Below are positions 26,174 through 35,162 of a stretch of 64,000 nt of DNA, piece by piece. Both the position numbers and the translations under genes were made by a program. The number at the start of each line of letters is the position of its first letter. Within the stretch, counting starts at the first letter, position 1. The notes below the pieces were generated by a model. It worked only from the letters and a program-made list of their open reading frames with translations, had not been told where the DNA came from and made no database searches. This DNA is from an uncultured Pontibacter sp. (GTDB lineage: Bacteria; Bacteroidota; Bacteroidia; Cytophagales; Hymenobacteraceae). Location: positions 248,001-312,000 of the forward strand of contig NZ_CANLZM010000004.1 of assembly GCF_947495565.1 (NCBI RefSeq). The letters are read 5' to 3'.

Positions 26174-26501
26174 TAGTTTTCTCGCTGAGTAAGCTATGCT
26201 ATTATACTACTTTGGGATGCTATATCCTCATTATACTTCCTGCGCTATCATTGTAAAAGATAGTTGCCGGAGCTACCATTGCTTTTGATCGATGCAATTA
26301 CTTAAATCTGTGGCTACTAATATTTTAAACTTCAAATATGTGCTTTAAAGCAATTATAACTGACTGCTTACACCTTTCTTAGTTAAGGACATTACGGATT
26401 TAGACATCAAAAGATTAAGCAGCAAGGATAATTTTCAGAGAAATGGAAGCGAATAGAAAGCAGCTCCGGCAGCCAAGGAAGGAAAAGTAATAAAAACAAA
26501 A
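26174..26501. other. Intergenic, nothing recognised
   Basis: A 328-bp AT-rich stretch between the cphA start and the tRNA-Cys terminator. It presumably contains the cphA promoter, but I see no convincing box, ORF or hairpin. Confidence 0.4.
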
Positions 26502-26529
26502 AACCCCGCCAGTTATACTTAGCGGGGTT
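26502..26529 (-). terminator. Terminator of tRNA-Cys
   Basis: An 8-bp GC-rich stem (26502-26509 with 26522-26529), 12-nt loop containing an AAGTATA word, followed on the minus strand by a T-run. It begins 4 nt after the tRNA. Confidence 0.85.
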
Positions 26530-26532
26530 CTG

Positions 26533-26603
26533 AGGTAACGAGCGGATTCGAACCGCTGTAGCAGCTTTTGCAGAGCTGAGCCTAGCCACTCGGCCACGTT
26601 ACC
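26533..26603 (-). tRNA. tRNA-Cys (GCA)
   Basis: On the minus strand a full cloverleaf can be drawn: 7-bp acceptor stem GGTAACG/CGTTACC, D-arm, anticodon stem CAGCT/AGCTG with loop CTGCAAA (anticodon GCA), T-arm with TTCGAAT, and discriminator T as expected for tRNA-Cys. Length is 71 nt. CCA is not encoded. Own promoter and terminator indicate a single-gene transcript. Confidence 0.95.
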
Positions 26604-26618
26604 GTGTTGTTGGGAGTG

Positions 26619-26649
26619 CAAATATACATAGAGAAGTATACTTGTCAAA
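26619..26649 (-). promoter_or_regulatory. Promoter of tRNA-Cys
   Basis: On the minus strand, TTTG (26649-26646), 19 nt, then a perfect -7 box TATATTTG (26626-26619), ending 15 nt before the tRNA 5' end. This is the best-formed promoter in the window. Confidence 0.6.
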
Positions 26650-26775
26650 CTTTAATGGGTTATTTTTTGGACATCCTGCCTGCATAGCGCTAAGCCGGTT
26701 GAGTTTCAGACGTTTAATTTTAGCGTTTTATTAATTTTATTTTCTGCTTTGGCTGATGAAAGCCTTCTGCACTTA

Positions 26776-28890
26776 CTAAGCGACAATGAGCATCGTAAAA
26801 ACAAAAATAATAACCGGAAAAATGAAACGCTGATACATTTTTGCCACCTTACTTTCTGTATTGTGCTTTTTCCTCTTCACAAACTGAAGTATAGAAGTGC
26901 CAATAAGCGACGTAATCATGATGTAAGTGAAGATGAAAATCCGATCAGAGATAGTGGCATACTCCATTTCCGGTTTGTAAGCAGAAAAGTATAAAGCAAT
27001 AGAAGCCAAGAGCGATGTGACTTGTATAGCCTCCAGCGTTTCGAACCGATGCAACGGAATAAAAACCGAAAAATAAGTTACTACAAGTATAACAAGTAAC
27101 GGGGTCAGCACTTTCAGGAAAAAATCGATTCTTGCCCGCGCCAGCACATACGTATAGCTAAATTTATAGAACGGTAGTGTCTGCACCTTGTCAGTGAAAG
27201 TATTTACAAAATTTATAATATCATGGTCATAGCCCACATATTGGCTTTGGTAATTCCATCCATCTACATCAAAAATAGAATCGTTCAAAGCAGTAACTGA
27301 GGGTTGAACCAGAAACGGCTGGGCCGCACTCATGGGTTGGAAATGAATGGAGAACTTCTGCTTATCGAAAGGGTAGTTCTTTAAATCTGGTTCAAAGAGA
27401 AACTTACCCGATATTTTATACATGTGGTTGAAAAGCGGCATTCCATTTCCAACCTGTGCAATTCTGATTTCCTTAATATCCAGCAAGTATTCATGGCTTG
27501 TCTCGCTGCGGGCCGCATTGGTGAAGTCAATCTGCTGGACAGAGAAATCCTTTGTAGAGGTAAGCTCCAGGTAGAATGTGGCATAGAAGCTGCCTTCAAC
27601 ATCACTCACTCTGTTTATTTCCACCAGATTCATGTGTGTGTAAAGCACAGGCACTTTTTGCAGTGTATCATTTTTGCGCAAATACTGGTCTGGCGCTAGC
27701 ATATGCCGAGGCAAGGTCGGGGGCTTCCAGGCGAGCAGCACATCACCGGCTATGGCTCTGTCGGAGGTAAAATACCAATCCGCAAACCAGCCCCGATAAA
27801 TCTGCCCCCCACCAATATAGTTTTCTAAACCTTTGTTTATCTTCTCTCTGATATTGTCTTCACCCGCAGCGCTTTCATGCTTAGCAGCCTCCGCCATCAG
27901 CCCTAAGCAATCTGCCAGCCTTGCGCCAAAGTTAAGTTGGAGTTCCAGGGTCTCGCCTGGTTTAATTTCATCCATAAACGTCGGGATCTGTTCCTGCATC
28001 CTTAGATTAAAAGTGCCGGGAATTCCTACCACATTCAAATCAAATATCTCACCTATACTTTGCCCCTGCGTATGATGCACAACAAAGCCAAGATCACCGA
28101 GAGCAGTAAAAATGGGAATTTCAATGCCTGCTTTGCGTATATGGTCTAAAAGATCTGAGGTAATAATGCTCCCAAAAGAAATCATGGCAAAGTCCGCTTC
28201 TTCTGCCAGCGCGTTTGTGATGGAGTCATAGTCACTTGATGTGAAGTTGTAACCTGACGGATACCATTTTTCAAGCACCAGTTCAATAGAAGAGTCTGAC
28301 TTTTCCAGCTGTTTTATTCGCTCCAGCAACTCAATCGAATATAAATCCCCTGTTTTGCCGATAAAAGCAGGCCTTTTGTACTTAGACTTCAGGAACAGAT
28401 CAAAACGCGCTGCTATATCTTTAATGCCCTGCTCAGCAGTATACATGGTAGGATATTCTTCAAAGAGCGTAGTAAGGGCATAGCCACCTATAAACGGAAC
28501 CCGCGCCGGGCCCACTACCTCTGCTATTGCTTTTGACCTGGTAGAGCTCCAGCACCCTACATAGCCAATAAGGTGCTTATTATCCACTGTCTCCTGAACT
28601 ACTTGTCTCGCGACCTCAGGGCTACCTTCATCATTGAGATAGTTTACTCTTAATTCCCTCCCTTCAACTCCTCCTTGCGCATTAATGAGATCAACTCGTT
28701 TCTTAATCACAAACTGCACCACCTCCATATCCTTAGGTGTCAACTCTATATTAGTAAGAATTACACCAACTGTATAGTAGCCTTTCAGGGAGTGATTGGA
28801 GAGCCTTTCCTGATAGATGACATAACCCACAAGCAGAGCACCTACCAAAAGTATGGCGGCCTGTTTATAAGTTATGTTTTTCAGATTCAT
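26776..28890 (-). CDS. Periplasmic-binding-protein domain fused to a pentameric ligand-gated ion channel
   Basis: A 704-residue membrane protein. An N-terminal membrane anchor or signal (about 9-26) precedes a type I periplasmic-binding (LivK-like) domain (about 38-390; VGVILTNIEL, LIGYVGCWSSTRSKAIAEVV, VPFIGGYALTTLFEEYPTMY). Then comes a beta-rich domain (about 412-580) with YPFDKQ at 506-511, the Pro-loop hallmark of Cys-loop/pLGIC receptors, and no flanking cysteines, as usual in bacteria. Four helices follow: M1 588-611, M2 about 619-637, M3 650-670, M4 686-704. M4 has FPV as in GLIC. An automatic pipeline would probably call it an ABC substrate-binding protein. I infer a ligand-gated channel of the inner membrane; ligand and ion are unknown, though Glu before M2 hints at cations. 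Confidence 0.85.
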   Translation of the reverse strand: MNLKNITYKQAAILLVGALLVGYVIYQERLSNHSLKGYYTVGVILTNIELTPKDMEVVQFVIKKRVDLINAQGGVEGRELRVNYLNDEGSPEVARQVVQETVDNKHLIGYVGCWSSTRSKAIAEVVGPARVPFIGGYALTTLFEEYPTMYTAEQGIKDIAARFDLFLKSKYKRPAFIGKTGDLYSIELLERIKQLEKSDSSIELVLEKWYPSGYNFTSSDYDSITNALAEEADFAMISFGSIITSDLLDHIRKAGIEIPIFTALGDLGFVVHHTQGQSIGEIFDLNVVGIPGTFNLRMQEQIPTFMDEIKPGETLELQLNFGARLADCLGLMAEAAKHESAAGEDNIREKINKGLENYIGGGQIYRGWFADWYFTSDRAIAGDVLLAWKPPTLPRHMLAPDQYLRKNDTLQKVPVLYTHMNLVEINRVSDVEGSFYATFYLELTSTKDFSVQQIDFTNAARSETSHEYLLDIKEIRIAQVGNGMPLFNHMYKISGKFLFEPDLKNYPFDKQKFSIHFQPMSAAQPFLVQPSVTALNDSIFDVDGWNYQSQYVGYDHDIINFVNTFTDKVQTLPFYKFSYTYVLARARIDFFLKVLTPLLVILVVTYFSVFIPLHRFETLEAIQVTSLLASIALYFSAYKPEMEYATISDRIFIFTYIMITSLIGTSILQFVKRKKHNTESKVAKMYQRFIFPVIIFVFTMLIVA

Positions 28891-29131
28891 TGTTTAGCCC
28901 CTAAATAAGAATTTAATGCTATCTGTTGTAAGCCTAAAATCTTATAATCATAATACATAGTTAATATATATGTATACGATAAAACAACTTAAATCGGGCA
29001 CTTTGCTTATTACCTAAAGCCCTGGTAGACAAGCTGAAGCCAAGTGCTGCTTCTACTGCCACTTAAAATACAGTACGTTTATACTTTTACCTGCCATCTC
29101 CATCATATCAGAATCTATTGAAAACAAAAAA

Positions 29132-29151
29132 GCCCCGGATTGCTCCGGGGC
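29132..29151 (-). terminator. Terminator of rpsA
   Basis: A perfect 8-bp GC-rich stem (29132-29139 with 29144-29151), 4-nt loop, followed on the minus strand by a T-run. Confidence 0.85.
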
Positions 29152-29182
29152 CTTCTTGTTGTATAACAAGCTTAAAGATTAA

Positions 29183-31072
29183 TTAAGCGTTGTTTTCTTC
29201 TTCAGAAGCTTCATCATCAGAGTCTTTTGCTTTTTTAGCAGCAGCAGCCTCTAATTTCTTAACACCAGCTTCTTTCTCATTCTCAAGCATCTGCTCTTTC
29301 AGGGCAGAAAGTGCGTCCAGGTCGCCCAGTGTAGAGCGATCTGCCTCTTTCTGAACTTTAGGAGCTTTCTCTTTCTTCTCACCACCACCTGTAGCAGGAG
29401 CGGCGGCTTTCTTAGTAGCTCTTGCAGCTCTAGAAGACTCTACTTCAGAGTGCGTAGCAGTATGAGAAAGGATAATCTTACGATCATCTTTAGAGAACTC
29501 AGTTACTTTGAAATCAAGTGTCTCGCCTGCTTCAACCTGAGATCCGTCTTCTTTCGTCAGACCTTTAGGGAAAGTGAAGCCTTCGATACCGTAAGGCAGC
29601 TCCAGTGTAGCGCCTCTTTCTGATTTCTCAAGTACAGTAGCTTTGTGAACTGAACCGATGTTGAATACAGACTCAAACGTATCCCAAGGGTTCTCCTCCA
29701 GCTGCTTATGGCCTAATGCAAGTCTTCTGTTAGGAACGTCAAGCTCCAGAACAACTACATCCAGGTTTTCACCAACTTTTACAAACTCAGATGGGTGCTT
29801 GATCTTCTTAGTCCAAGACAGGTCAGAAACGTGTACCAGACCATCAACACCTTCTTCCAGCTCCAGGAACAGACCGAAGTTAGTCAGGTTGCGAACGATA
29901 CCAGTATGTTTCGTACCGATAGCGTATTTCGTCAACACATCTTCTTTCGTCCATGGGTCTTCAGTAAGCTGCTTAATGCCTAATGACATTTTGCGCTCTT
30001 CGCGGTCAAGCGTCAACACAACTGCCTCAACCTCGTCGCCTTGCTTGATGAAGTCTTGTGGGTTGCGCAGGTGCTGCGACCATGACATTTCAGAAACGTG
30101 GATCAGACCTTCAACGCCTGGCATCAGCTCAAGGAATGCACCGTAGTCAGCCACGTTAACGATTTTACCTTTAACTCTAGAGCCAACCTCAATCTCAGTT
30201 GGAAGTGCATCCCATGGGTGCGGAGTCAGCTGCTTCATGCCAAGAGAAATACGCTTCTTGTCATCATCGAAGTCAAGCACAACTACGTTCACTTTCTGGT
30301 CTAAATTCAGAACTTCCTCTGGATGGTTGATACGGCCCCAAGAGATATCTGTGATGTGAAGCAGACCGTCTACGCCACCAAGGTCGATGAACACACCGAA
30401 GTTTGTCATGTTCTTGATAACGCCTTCCAGTACCTGACCACGCTCTAAGTTGTTCAGGATAGCGGCACGCTGCTGCTCCAGGTCTTTCTCGATAAGTACT
30501 TTGTGAGATACAACCACGTTGTCGAAAGCGGCGTTGATTTTCACAACTTTCACTTCCATTTTCTTGCCAACGAACACATCGAAATCACGGATCGGCTTCA
30601 CGTCGATCTGAGAACCTGGCAAGAAGGCCTCCACACCATGGATATCCATGATAAGACCACCTTTGGTTCTTCTCTTAACCACACCCTCCAGAACGTTGTC
30701 GTTCTCAAGTGCGTCGTAGATACGAGCCCAGGCGCTAACGATTTTCGCTTTCTTGCGAGACAAGATAAGCTGACCGTTTGGATCTTCCTGGTCTTCGATA
30801 AACACTTCAACCTCGTCGCCAGCCTTAAGATCAGGCATGTCTCTGAATTCAGAGATAGACACAAGGCCATCAGATTTGAAACCGATGTTCAGGATCACGT
30901 CACGATCAGTGATACCTACCACGATTCCTTTAACAACCTCCTGCTCCTGTACAGTAGTCAGGGTGTCGTCATACATTTTTTCCATTTCGGCTTTCTCAGC
31001 TTTGCTGTAGCCAGCACCGAAACCCTGAGACTCAAACTTGTCCCAGTCGAAATTTTCTGGAGAATTACTCAT
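29183..31072 (-). CDS. rpsA: 30S ribosomal protein S1
   Basis: RNA-binding ribosomal protein needed for mRNA recruitment. The 629-residue product carries six S1/OB repeats between about residues 40 and 520 (for example VLEGVIKNMTNFGVFIDLGGVDGLLHITDISW; the third to fifth are the most canonical, the sixth is divergent). A charged, Lys/Glu/Ala-rich tail follows (about 540-629), typical of Bacteroidota S1. Transcribed alone, with a long upstream gap. Confidence 0.96.
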   Translation of the reverse strand: MSNSPENFDWDKFESQGFGAGYSKAEKAEMEKMYDDTLTTVQEQEVVKGIVVGITDRDVILNIGFKSDGLVSISEFRDMPDLKAGDEVEVFIEDQEDPNGQLILSRKKAKIVSAWARIYDALENDNVLEGVVKRRTKGGLIMDIHGVEAFLPGSQIDVKPIRDFDVFVGKKMEVKVVKINAAFDNVVVSHKVLIEKDLEQQRAAILNNLERGQVLEGVIKNMTNFGVFIDLGGVDGLLHITDISWGRINHPEEVLNLDQKVNVVVLDFDDDKKRISLGMKQLTPHPWDALPTEIEVGSRVKGKIVNVADYGAFLELMPGVEGLIHVSEMSWSQHLRNPQDFIKQGDEVEAVVLTLDREERKMSLGIKQLTEDPWTKEDVLTKYAIGTKHTGIVRNLTNFGLFLELEEGVDGLVHVSDLSWTKKIKHPSEFVKVGENLDVVVLELDVPNRRLALGHKQLEENPWDTFESVFNIGSVHKATVLEKSERGATLELPYGIEGFTFPKGLTKEDGSQVEAGETLDFKVTEFSKDDRKIILSHTATHSEVESSRAARATKKAAAPATGGGEKKEKAPKVQKEADRSTLGDLDALSALKEQMLENEKEAGVKKLEAAAAKKAKDSDDEASEEENNA

Positions 31073-31095
31073 ATTGTTTTACTGCTCTTGAGTAG

Positions 31096-31121
31096 CCACC
31101 GGCTTAGAGCAATTGGCCGGT
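31096..31121 (-). promoter_or_regulatory. Possible leader hairpin of rpsA
   Basis: A 6-bp stem ACCGGC/GCCGGT (31098-31103, 31116-31121) would form in the rpsA mRNA leader about 25 nt before the start codon. RpsA regulates its own translation in other bacteria, but this structure is short and the link is a guess. Confidence 0.25.
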
Positions 31122-31179
31122 TTGGTTTAGTTATACATACCCAGACACAAGGTTTAGGCTCACTCAATCGAATGAACGG

Positions 31180-31187
31180 CAAAATTA
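31180..31187 (-). promoter_or_regulatory. Candidate -7 box of rpsA
   Basis: TAATTTTG on the minus strand, a perfect TAnnTTTG, about 108 bp before the rpsA start codon. No clear TTG at the -33 distance. Confidence 0.4.
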
Positions 31188-31302
31188 AGTAATAAATTCA
31201 AGAAATGCTAGTTTGCCCACAGATTACAAGATGCTTTTGGTGAGCACTTTACAGAATTGAGTAAGCACCTGGTATAAATTAGCGGTGGTTGTGCTGGTAG
31301 CT

Positions 31303-31665
31303 TATACTTACTATTGTGTTAGAGAAATTCGCCGATGCCCCACGATAGCTTTGCTTGAGTAGCCCAGATGAAAAATAATTGCTACAACCTTAAAACAAAG
31401 CTGCAGTGTATTCATACTTTATTGCTTGATCTGAATAATCATAAGGCCGCAGCATGAAAGCAAAAGAACTTACCGGGCTAATAAGTTAAAAGCAAAGGCG
31501 AACAATAAGGTTATAAATTCAGCAAAACAATTAGACTTACCATACTTGTCGGAGTATGATAAGCATGCAACTTTATACTTTGTTCCATACTTCACTTAAA
31601 TCCACGTTAATACCTGAACATGATGTAAGTATAAAATCAACACTAAGGATATTAGCACAAGTATA
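31303..31665. repeat. Dense cluster of AAGTAT(A/G) words
   Basis: Within the 600-bp gene-free gap between the HNH gene and rpsA lie seven copies of AAGTATA/AAGTATG or complement: 31303-31309, 31413-31419, 31541-31547, 31574-31580, 31586-31592, 31627-31633, 31659-31665. Fewer than one is expected by chance. Both orientations occur. I see no ORF or RNA gene here. Confidence 0.6.
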
Positions 31666-31671
31666 ATCCAG

Positions 31672-32175
31672 TTAATTGTTTACACCAAGGTATACTTTCC
31701 AGTCGGTGTTTTTGGGATTGAGATGCAGCTGCAGGAAGTTTTGTAAGGTGGGCCGCGTTGGCTTTCTGTTTAGCTTCAGACCGGCCTCTTCTGGCGTACG
31801 GTCGCCTTTGCGGGCATTGCAGCGCGAGCAGGCAGTTACAAGATTTTGCCACTTCGTCTCCCCTCCCCGGCAGCGCGGAAGAAGGTGATCTAACGTTAGC
31901 TGCTTAACAGAGCCGCAGTACTGGCAGCTATAGTTGTCGCGGCGCATCACGTTATGCCGGCTCAAGGCAATGCCATAGTAAGGCACCCGCACGTAACGCT
32001 GCAAACGAATGATAGATGGTACAGGATAAGTAGTACTGACAGTATGCAGCACTTCGCCATCAGACTTCGAGACCATCTCCGCCTTATCGAGGTAAACTAA
32101 ACGAAAAGCTCTTTGGATAGAGCAGACGGCAATAGCGCTGAAATCTTGGTTTAGGATGAGAACTTTGTCTTTCAT
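31672..32175 (-). CDS. HNH endonuclease domain protein
   Basis: A 167-residue protein with a zinc-stabilised HNH nuclease domain: paired cysteines CQYC, then LTLDHLLPRCRGG, NLVTACSRCNARKG. The N-terminal 70 residues (VLILNQDFSAIAVCSIQRAFRLVYLDKAEMV) are typical of the widespread, non-mobile bacterial HNH family. Its cellular role is unclear; no restriction or phage genes are nearby. I start at the ATG at 32175; a TTG two codons upstream is also possible. Confidence 0.85.
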   Translation of the reverse strand: MKDKVLILNQDFSAIAVCSIQRAFRLVYLDKAEMVSKSDGEVLHTVSTTYPVPSIIRLQRYVRVPYYGIALSRHNVMRRDNYSCQYCGSVKQLTLDHLLPRCRGGETKWQNLVTACSRCNARKGDRTPEEAGLKLNRKPTRPTLQNFLQLHLNPKNTDWKVYLGVNN

Positions 32176-32256
32176 GGCCAATTTCTGGTCTTACGCCTAC
32201 TCTTTTACGGAATCTGCGGAAAACCTATACTGTTTGACCAAGAAAATCAGCAGCTT

Positions 32257-33033
32257 TTAGAGATGTATTCGCTTGATAATACGCAGGTTGTGGGAATATC
32301 GCTTGCGGTCAGCGTTATAAATTCCGTTATGATCCAGTGTATCGATGCGCACCTCGCCATGGGCATGCATAATCTTCTGGCCCTCCAGCACCAAACCGAC
32401 ATGCGTGATACGTCCTTCAGCATTCGAGAAGTATGCCAGGTCTCCGGGCTGTGACTGCGTTACAAAGTGAACCTCCTCACCAAGGTCTACTTGTTGGTAC
32501 GCATCGCGCGGAAGCTGATAGCCGCAGATACCGAACACCAACTGGGTAAAGCCAGAGCAGTCGATGCCAAAAACCGATTTGCCGCCCCACAAGTATGGCG
32601 ACTTCAAAAAGTTATCTGCCACCTTTAGCAATTCTGCTGTGGTTGCAGCACTAGCAGGATCAGAAGCCTTGCCAGTATACAGATACCGCTCCTCGTTAAC
32701 CCGAATGGATTCACCGTCAAAAAATGGAAGGTAACAACCTATCCCAACCGGAATTCGGACATTGCCATTGCTTACCACCTGCAAGAGGTCCGTAACACGC
32801 GGATGATTGGTTTTAGTCCATTCTTTGTAGTAGTCTGCAGTTACTGGGGTGTGCTGCTTCGAGTCAATCCAACCACGGTAGCCATCGGCAGCCAACTGCA
32901 GCTGCAGCCAGTTCCCATCCTGGCCTACCACCTCGTAGCATTCGCCAAAAGTTAGCTGCGTTACAATTTCAGCTTTGTCAGATGTTTCGGCGCGCATGGG
33001 CACCACACTTAGCAGACCTATACCGTATTCCAC
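32257..33033 (-). CDS. NlpC/P60 (C40) cysteine peptidase with SH3-like domains
   Basis: A 258-residue cell-wall-type hydrolase, expected to cut gamma-D-glutamyl-diamino-acid bonds in peptidoglycan peptides. The N-terminal part (about 1-130) holds bacterial SH3-like repeats (TFGECYEVVGQDGNWLQLQL). The catalytic domain has IDCSGFTQLVF (Cys159), THVGLVL (His211) and IMHAHGEVRID. There is no signal peptide, which suggests cytoplasmic recycling of wall peptides, as in YkfC-type enzymes. The start codon is GTG; the next Met is residue 13. Confidence 0.88.
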   Translation of the reverse strand: MEYGIGLLSVVPMRAETSDKAEIVTQLTFGECYEVVGQDGNWLQLQLAADGYRGWIDSKQHTPVTADYYKEWTKTNHPRVTDLLQVVSNGNVRIPVGIGCYLPFFDGESIRVNEERYLYTGKASDPASAATTAELLKVADNFLKSPYLWGGKSVFGIDCSGFTQLVFGICGYQLPRDAYQQVDLGEEVHFVTQSQPGDLAYFSNAEGRITHVGLVLEGQKIMHAHGEVRIDTLDHNGIYNADRKRYSHNLRIIKRIHL

Positions 33034-33151
33034 GATTTTCTAATTTTGATGGAGTAAATGAGAGATTAAGCGAGTTGTAAATGAGCAAAGGGTAATGCGG
33101 TTATAGTTTTCAAAGTATAAACTTATTTGCTAGGACCTATAAAAACACACT

Positions 33152-33184
33152 TCTATTCACACATTCACTCATTCATTCATTCAC
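33152..33184. repeat. Short imperfect ATTC tandem repeat
   Basis: About 30 bp of ATTC/ATTCAC-type units, including three exact ATTC copies at 33171-33182, just past the smpB stop codon. Probably a simple-sequence tract with no function visible. Confidence 0.5.
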
Positions 33185-33192
33185 AATTATAC

Positions 33193-33660
33193 TTAATACC
33201 CGCTGCGCTGCATCTCGCGCTTCACGTCTTTCTCTTTTATGTCTTGCCGCTTGTCATACAGCTTTTTACCACGTGCTAAGGCAACCTCTACTTTAGCATA
33301 CCCACGGTCATTTACAAACAAGCGTGTCGGTATAATCGTTACGCCTTGTTCTTCTGCGCCTTTCTCAAGTTTACGGAGTTCGCTTTTGTTTAGCAGCAGC
33401 TTGCGCGCACGCATGGGCTCATGGTTGTAATGGGTGCCTTCGGTGTAGGTAGAGATGTGCACGTTATGCAGCCAAAGCTCTCCGCGCGTAAACACGCAGT
33501 AACCATCCTGCATATTTACCTTACCCTCTCGAATAGATTTGATTTCGGTACCCATTAGCATAACGCCAGCGGTGTACTTATCAATAAACTGGTACTCGAA
33601 GGATGCTTTGCGGTTAACGATGTTAACGTGCTTCTTAATTCTGTCTTTATCTTTCGCCAT
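33193..33660 (-). CDS. smpB: SsrA-binding protein
   Basis: Partner of tmRNA in rescuing stalled ribosomes. The 155-residue product has NRKASFEYQFIDKYTAGVMLMGTEIKSIREGKVNMQDGYC and the C-terminal ARGKKLYDKRQDIKEKD, both diagnostic. Its start codon directly abuts the stop codon of the upstream hotdog-fold gene, so translation is probably coupled. The tmRNA gene itself is not in the window. Confidence 0.96.
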   Translation of the reverse strand: MAKDKDRIKKHVNIVNRKASFEYQFIDKYTAGVMLMGTEIKSIREGKVNMQDGYCVFTRGELWLHNVHISTYTEGTHYNHEPMRARKLLLNKSELRKLEKGAEEQGVTIIPTRLFVNDRGYAKVEVALARGKKLYDKRQDIKEKDVKREMQRSGY

Positions 33661-34080
33661 TTATACTTTCTTCGGCGCCAAAATTTTCGCCAGTTTCTCT
33701 TTTTTCAAAATTTTTTGCCCGGTTTCTCCGTCAGCCACCAAACGCTCCCCTACTTTTGCCGTGAAGCTACAGATTACGTTATTGCCTTCATACTTCTCAA
33801 GGGTCGCCACAATCACAACATCATCTCCTTCAAAAGCCGGAGATTTATGGTTGATAATCAAACTAGTACCAACACCTTCCTCATCCTCCGCTTTCATATC
33901 CAACACAAACAAACGGCCAGCCCATTCAGCAGCCTGCGCCAACGAAAACGTGGAGCAAACGGCATGTACCAGACCATCATCGAATCGGGCAAAGTCTGCT
34001 GCCGTTACATGCTTTGTATAGGTACGGGTATCGCCTAGCTTTATATTGTTGATTGCTGATCGCTGATAGTTGTCTTCCAT
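33661..34080 (-). CDS. Hotdog-fold thioesterase-like protein
   Basis: A 139-residue protein whose segment LVHAVCSTFSLAQAAEWAGR and following beta strands (GVGTSLIINHKSPAFEGDDVVIVATLEKY, VICSFTAKVGERLVADG) fit the FlK-like hotdog thioesterase group. The substrate is probably an acyl-CoA, but cannot be specified. It is immediately upstream of smpB with no gap between stop and start. Confidence 0.7.
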   Translation of the reverse strand: MEDNYQRSAINNIKLGDTRTYTKHVTAADFARFDDGLVHAVCSTFSLAQAAEWAGRLFVLDMKAEDEEGVGTSLIINHKSPAFEGDDVVIVATLEKYEGNNVICSFTAKVGERLVADGETGQKILKKEKLAKILAPKKV

Positions 34081-34152
34081 ACTTTATAAATACATGTACA
34101 AGCCTTTTAGACAAAGTGGCACCTCAGCTAATCTCTGGAGACCAGTGAGTAA

Positions 34153-35160
34153 TTAAAACTTCAGCCTCGGCTCCGGACTTACATACTGAGTTGCAAAGTC
34201 ACCTTTAAGGTACTGGTAATGAGCAGCAATAGCTATCATGCCTGCATTATCGGTGCAATACTGAAAGGCAGGGATATACACATTCCAGTTATACTTAGAC
34301 GCATACTCCTGCAGTGTAGTACGTAAGCCTGAGTTAGCCGATACACCACCTGCAATTGCTATTTCAGAAATACCCAAGTCAGTTGAGGCTTTCTTCAACT
34401 TCTTGAGCAGCGTTTTAATAAGTGTCTTCTGAACGCTGGCGCAGATATCGGCTAAATTCTCCTGTACGAAATCCGGGTTTCCCTTCGTTTTATCTCTAAG
34501 AAAGTATAAAACAGAAGTTTTAATACCGCTGAACGAGTAATTATACTCGGGCATGTTACCTACCGGAAATTCAAAAGCATCGGGGTTACCTTGTGCCGCC
34601 ATTTTGTCCAGCATGGGTCCGCCAGGGTATGGCAGGCCGAGCATTTTGGCTGTTTTATCGAAAGCCTCCCCAACGGCATCGTCCGTGGTCTGTCCTATTA
34701 TCTCCATGTCCAGGTAGTCTTTTACGAGCACGATTTGAGTATGGCCGCCACTCACAGTTAAACACAGGAACGGAAATTGCGGCTTAGGTTCATCTATGAA
34801 ATGAGCCAGAATGTGGGCCTGCATGTGGTTTACCTCAATTAAAGGAATGCCTAAGCCAAGCGCAAACGACTTGGCAAAAGAGCAACCCACCAGCAGCGCA
34901 CCCAAAAGACCGGGGCCGCGAGTAAAGGCAACTGCATTTAGCTCACTTTTTGTTACATTTGCCGTAAGCAAGGCCTGAGTTACCACCGGTATTATGTTCT
35001 GCTGGTGGGCTCTGGAAGCAAGCTCTGGTACAACACCGCCATATTGCTCGTGCACGGCTTGTGTGTTTACGATATTAGACAATACCTTGCCCCCACGGAT
35101 TACCGCGGCGGAGGTCTCGTCGCAAGAAGATTCTATCGCTAAGATTGTAGGTTCGGTCAT
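34153..35160 (-). CDS. tsaD: tRNA N6-threonylcarbamoyladenosine transferase subunit
   Basis: Catalytic subunit for t6A37 modification of ANN-decoding tRNAs. Starting at the ATG at 35160 the product has 335 residues: ILAIESSCDETSAAV, VGCSFAKSFALG, metal ligands in NHMQAH (His112, His116), TVSGGHTQIVLV and IAGGVSANSGLR. An upstream in-frame ATG (35184) would add eight residues absent from the family and overlap the divergent tamB-like start. The two divergent start codons are separated by only 2 bp, so each promoter must lie inside the other gene. Confidence 0.95.
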   Translation of the reverse strand: MTEPTILAIESSCDETSAAVIRGGKVLSNIVNTQAVHEQYGGVVPELASRAHQQNIIPVVTQALLTANVTKSELNAVAFTRGPGLLGALLVGCSFAKSFALGLGIPLIEVNHMQAHILAHFIDEPKPQFPFLCLTVSGGHTQIVLVKDYLDMEIIGQTTDDAVGEAFDKTAKMLGLPYPGGPMLDKMAAQGNPDAFEFPVGNMPEYNYSFSGIKTSVLYFLRDKTKGNPDFVQENLADICASVQKTLIKTLLKKLKKASTDLGISEIAIAGGVSANSGLRTTLQEYASKYNWNVYIPAFQYCTDNAGMIAIAAHYQYLKGDFATQYVSPEPRLKF

Positions 35161-35162
35161 CT

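Noticed and set aside
26415..26648. 77-codon frame on the minus strand spanning tRNA-Cys
   Set aside because: It is the accidental reading of the tRNA gene, its promoter and terminator.
31676..32175. HNH protein as part of a mobile element
   Set aside because: No integrase, terminal repeats, phage genes or target duplication nearby; this HNH family is widespread in chromosomes.
33152..33184. Short ATTC tandem repeat as a CRISPR-like or phase-variable tract
   Set aside because: Only three exact units and not inside a gene; it looks like simple sequence.
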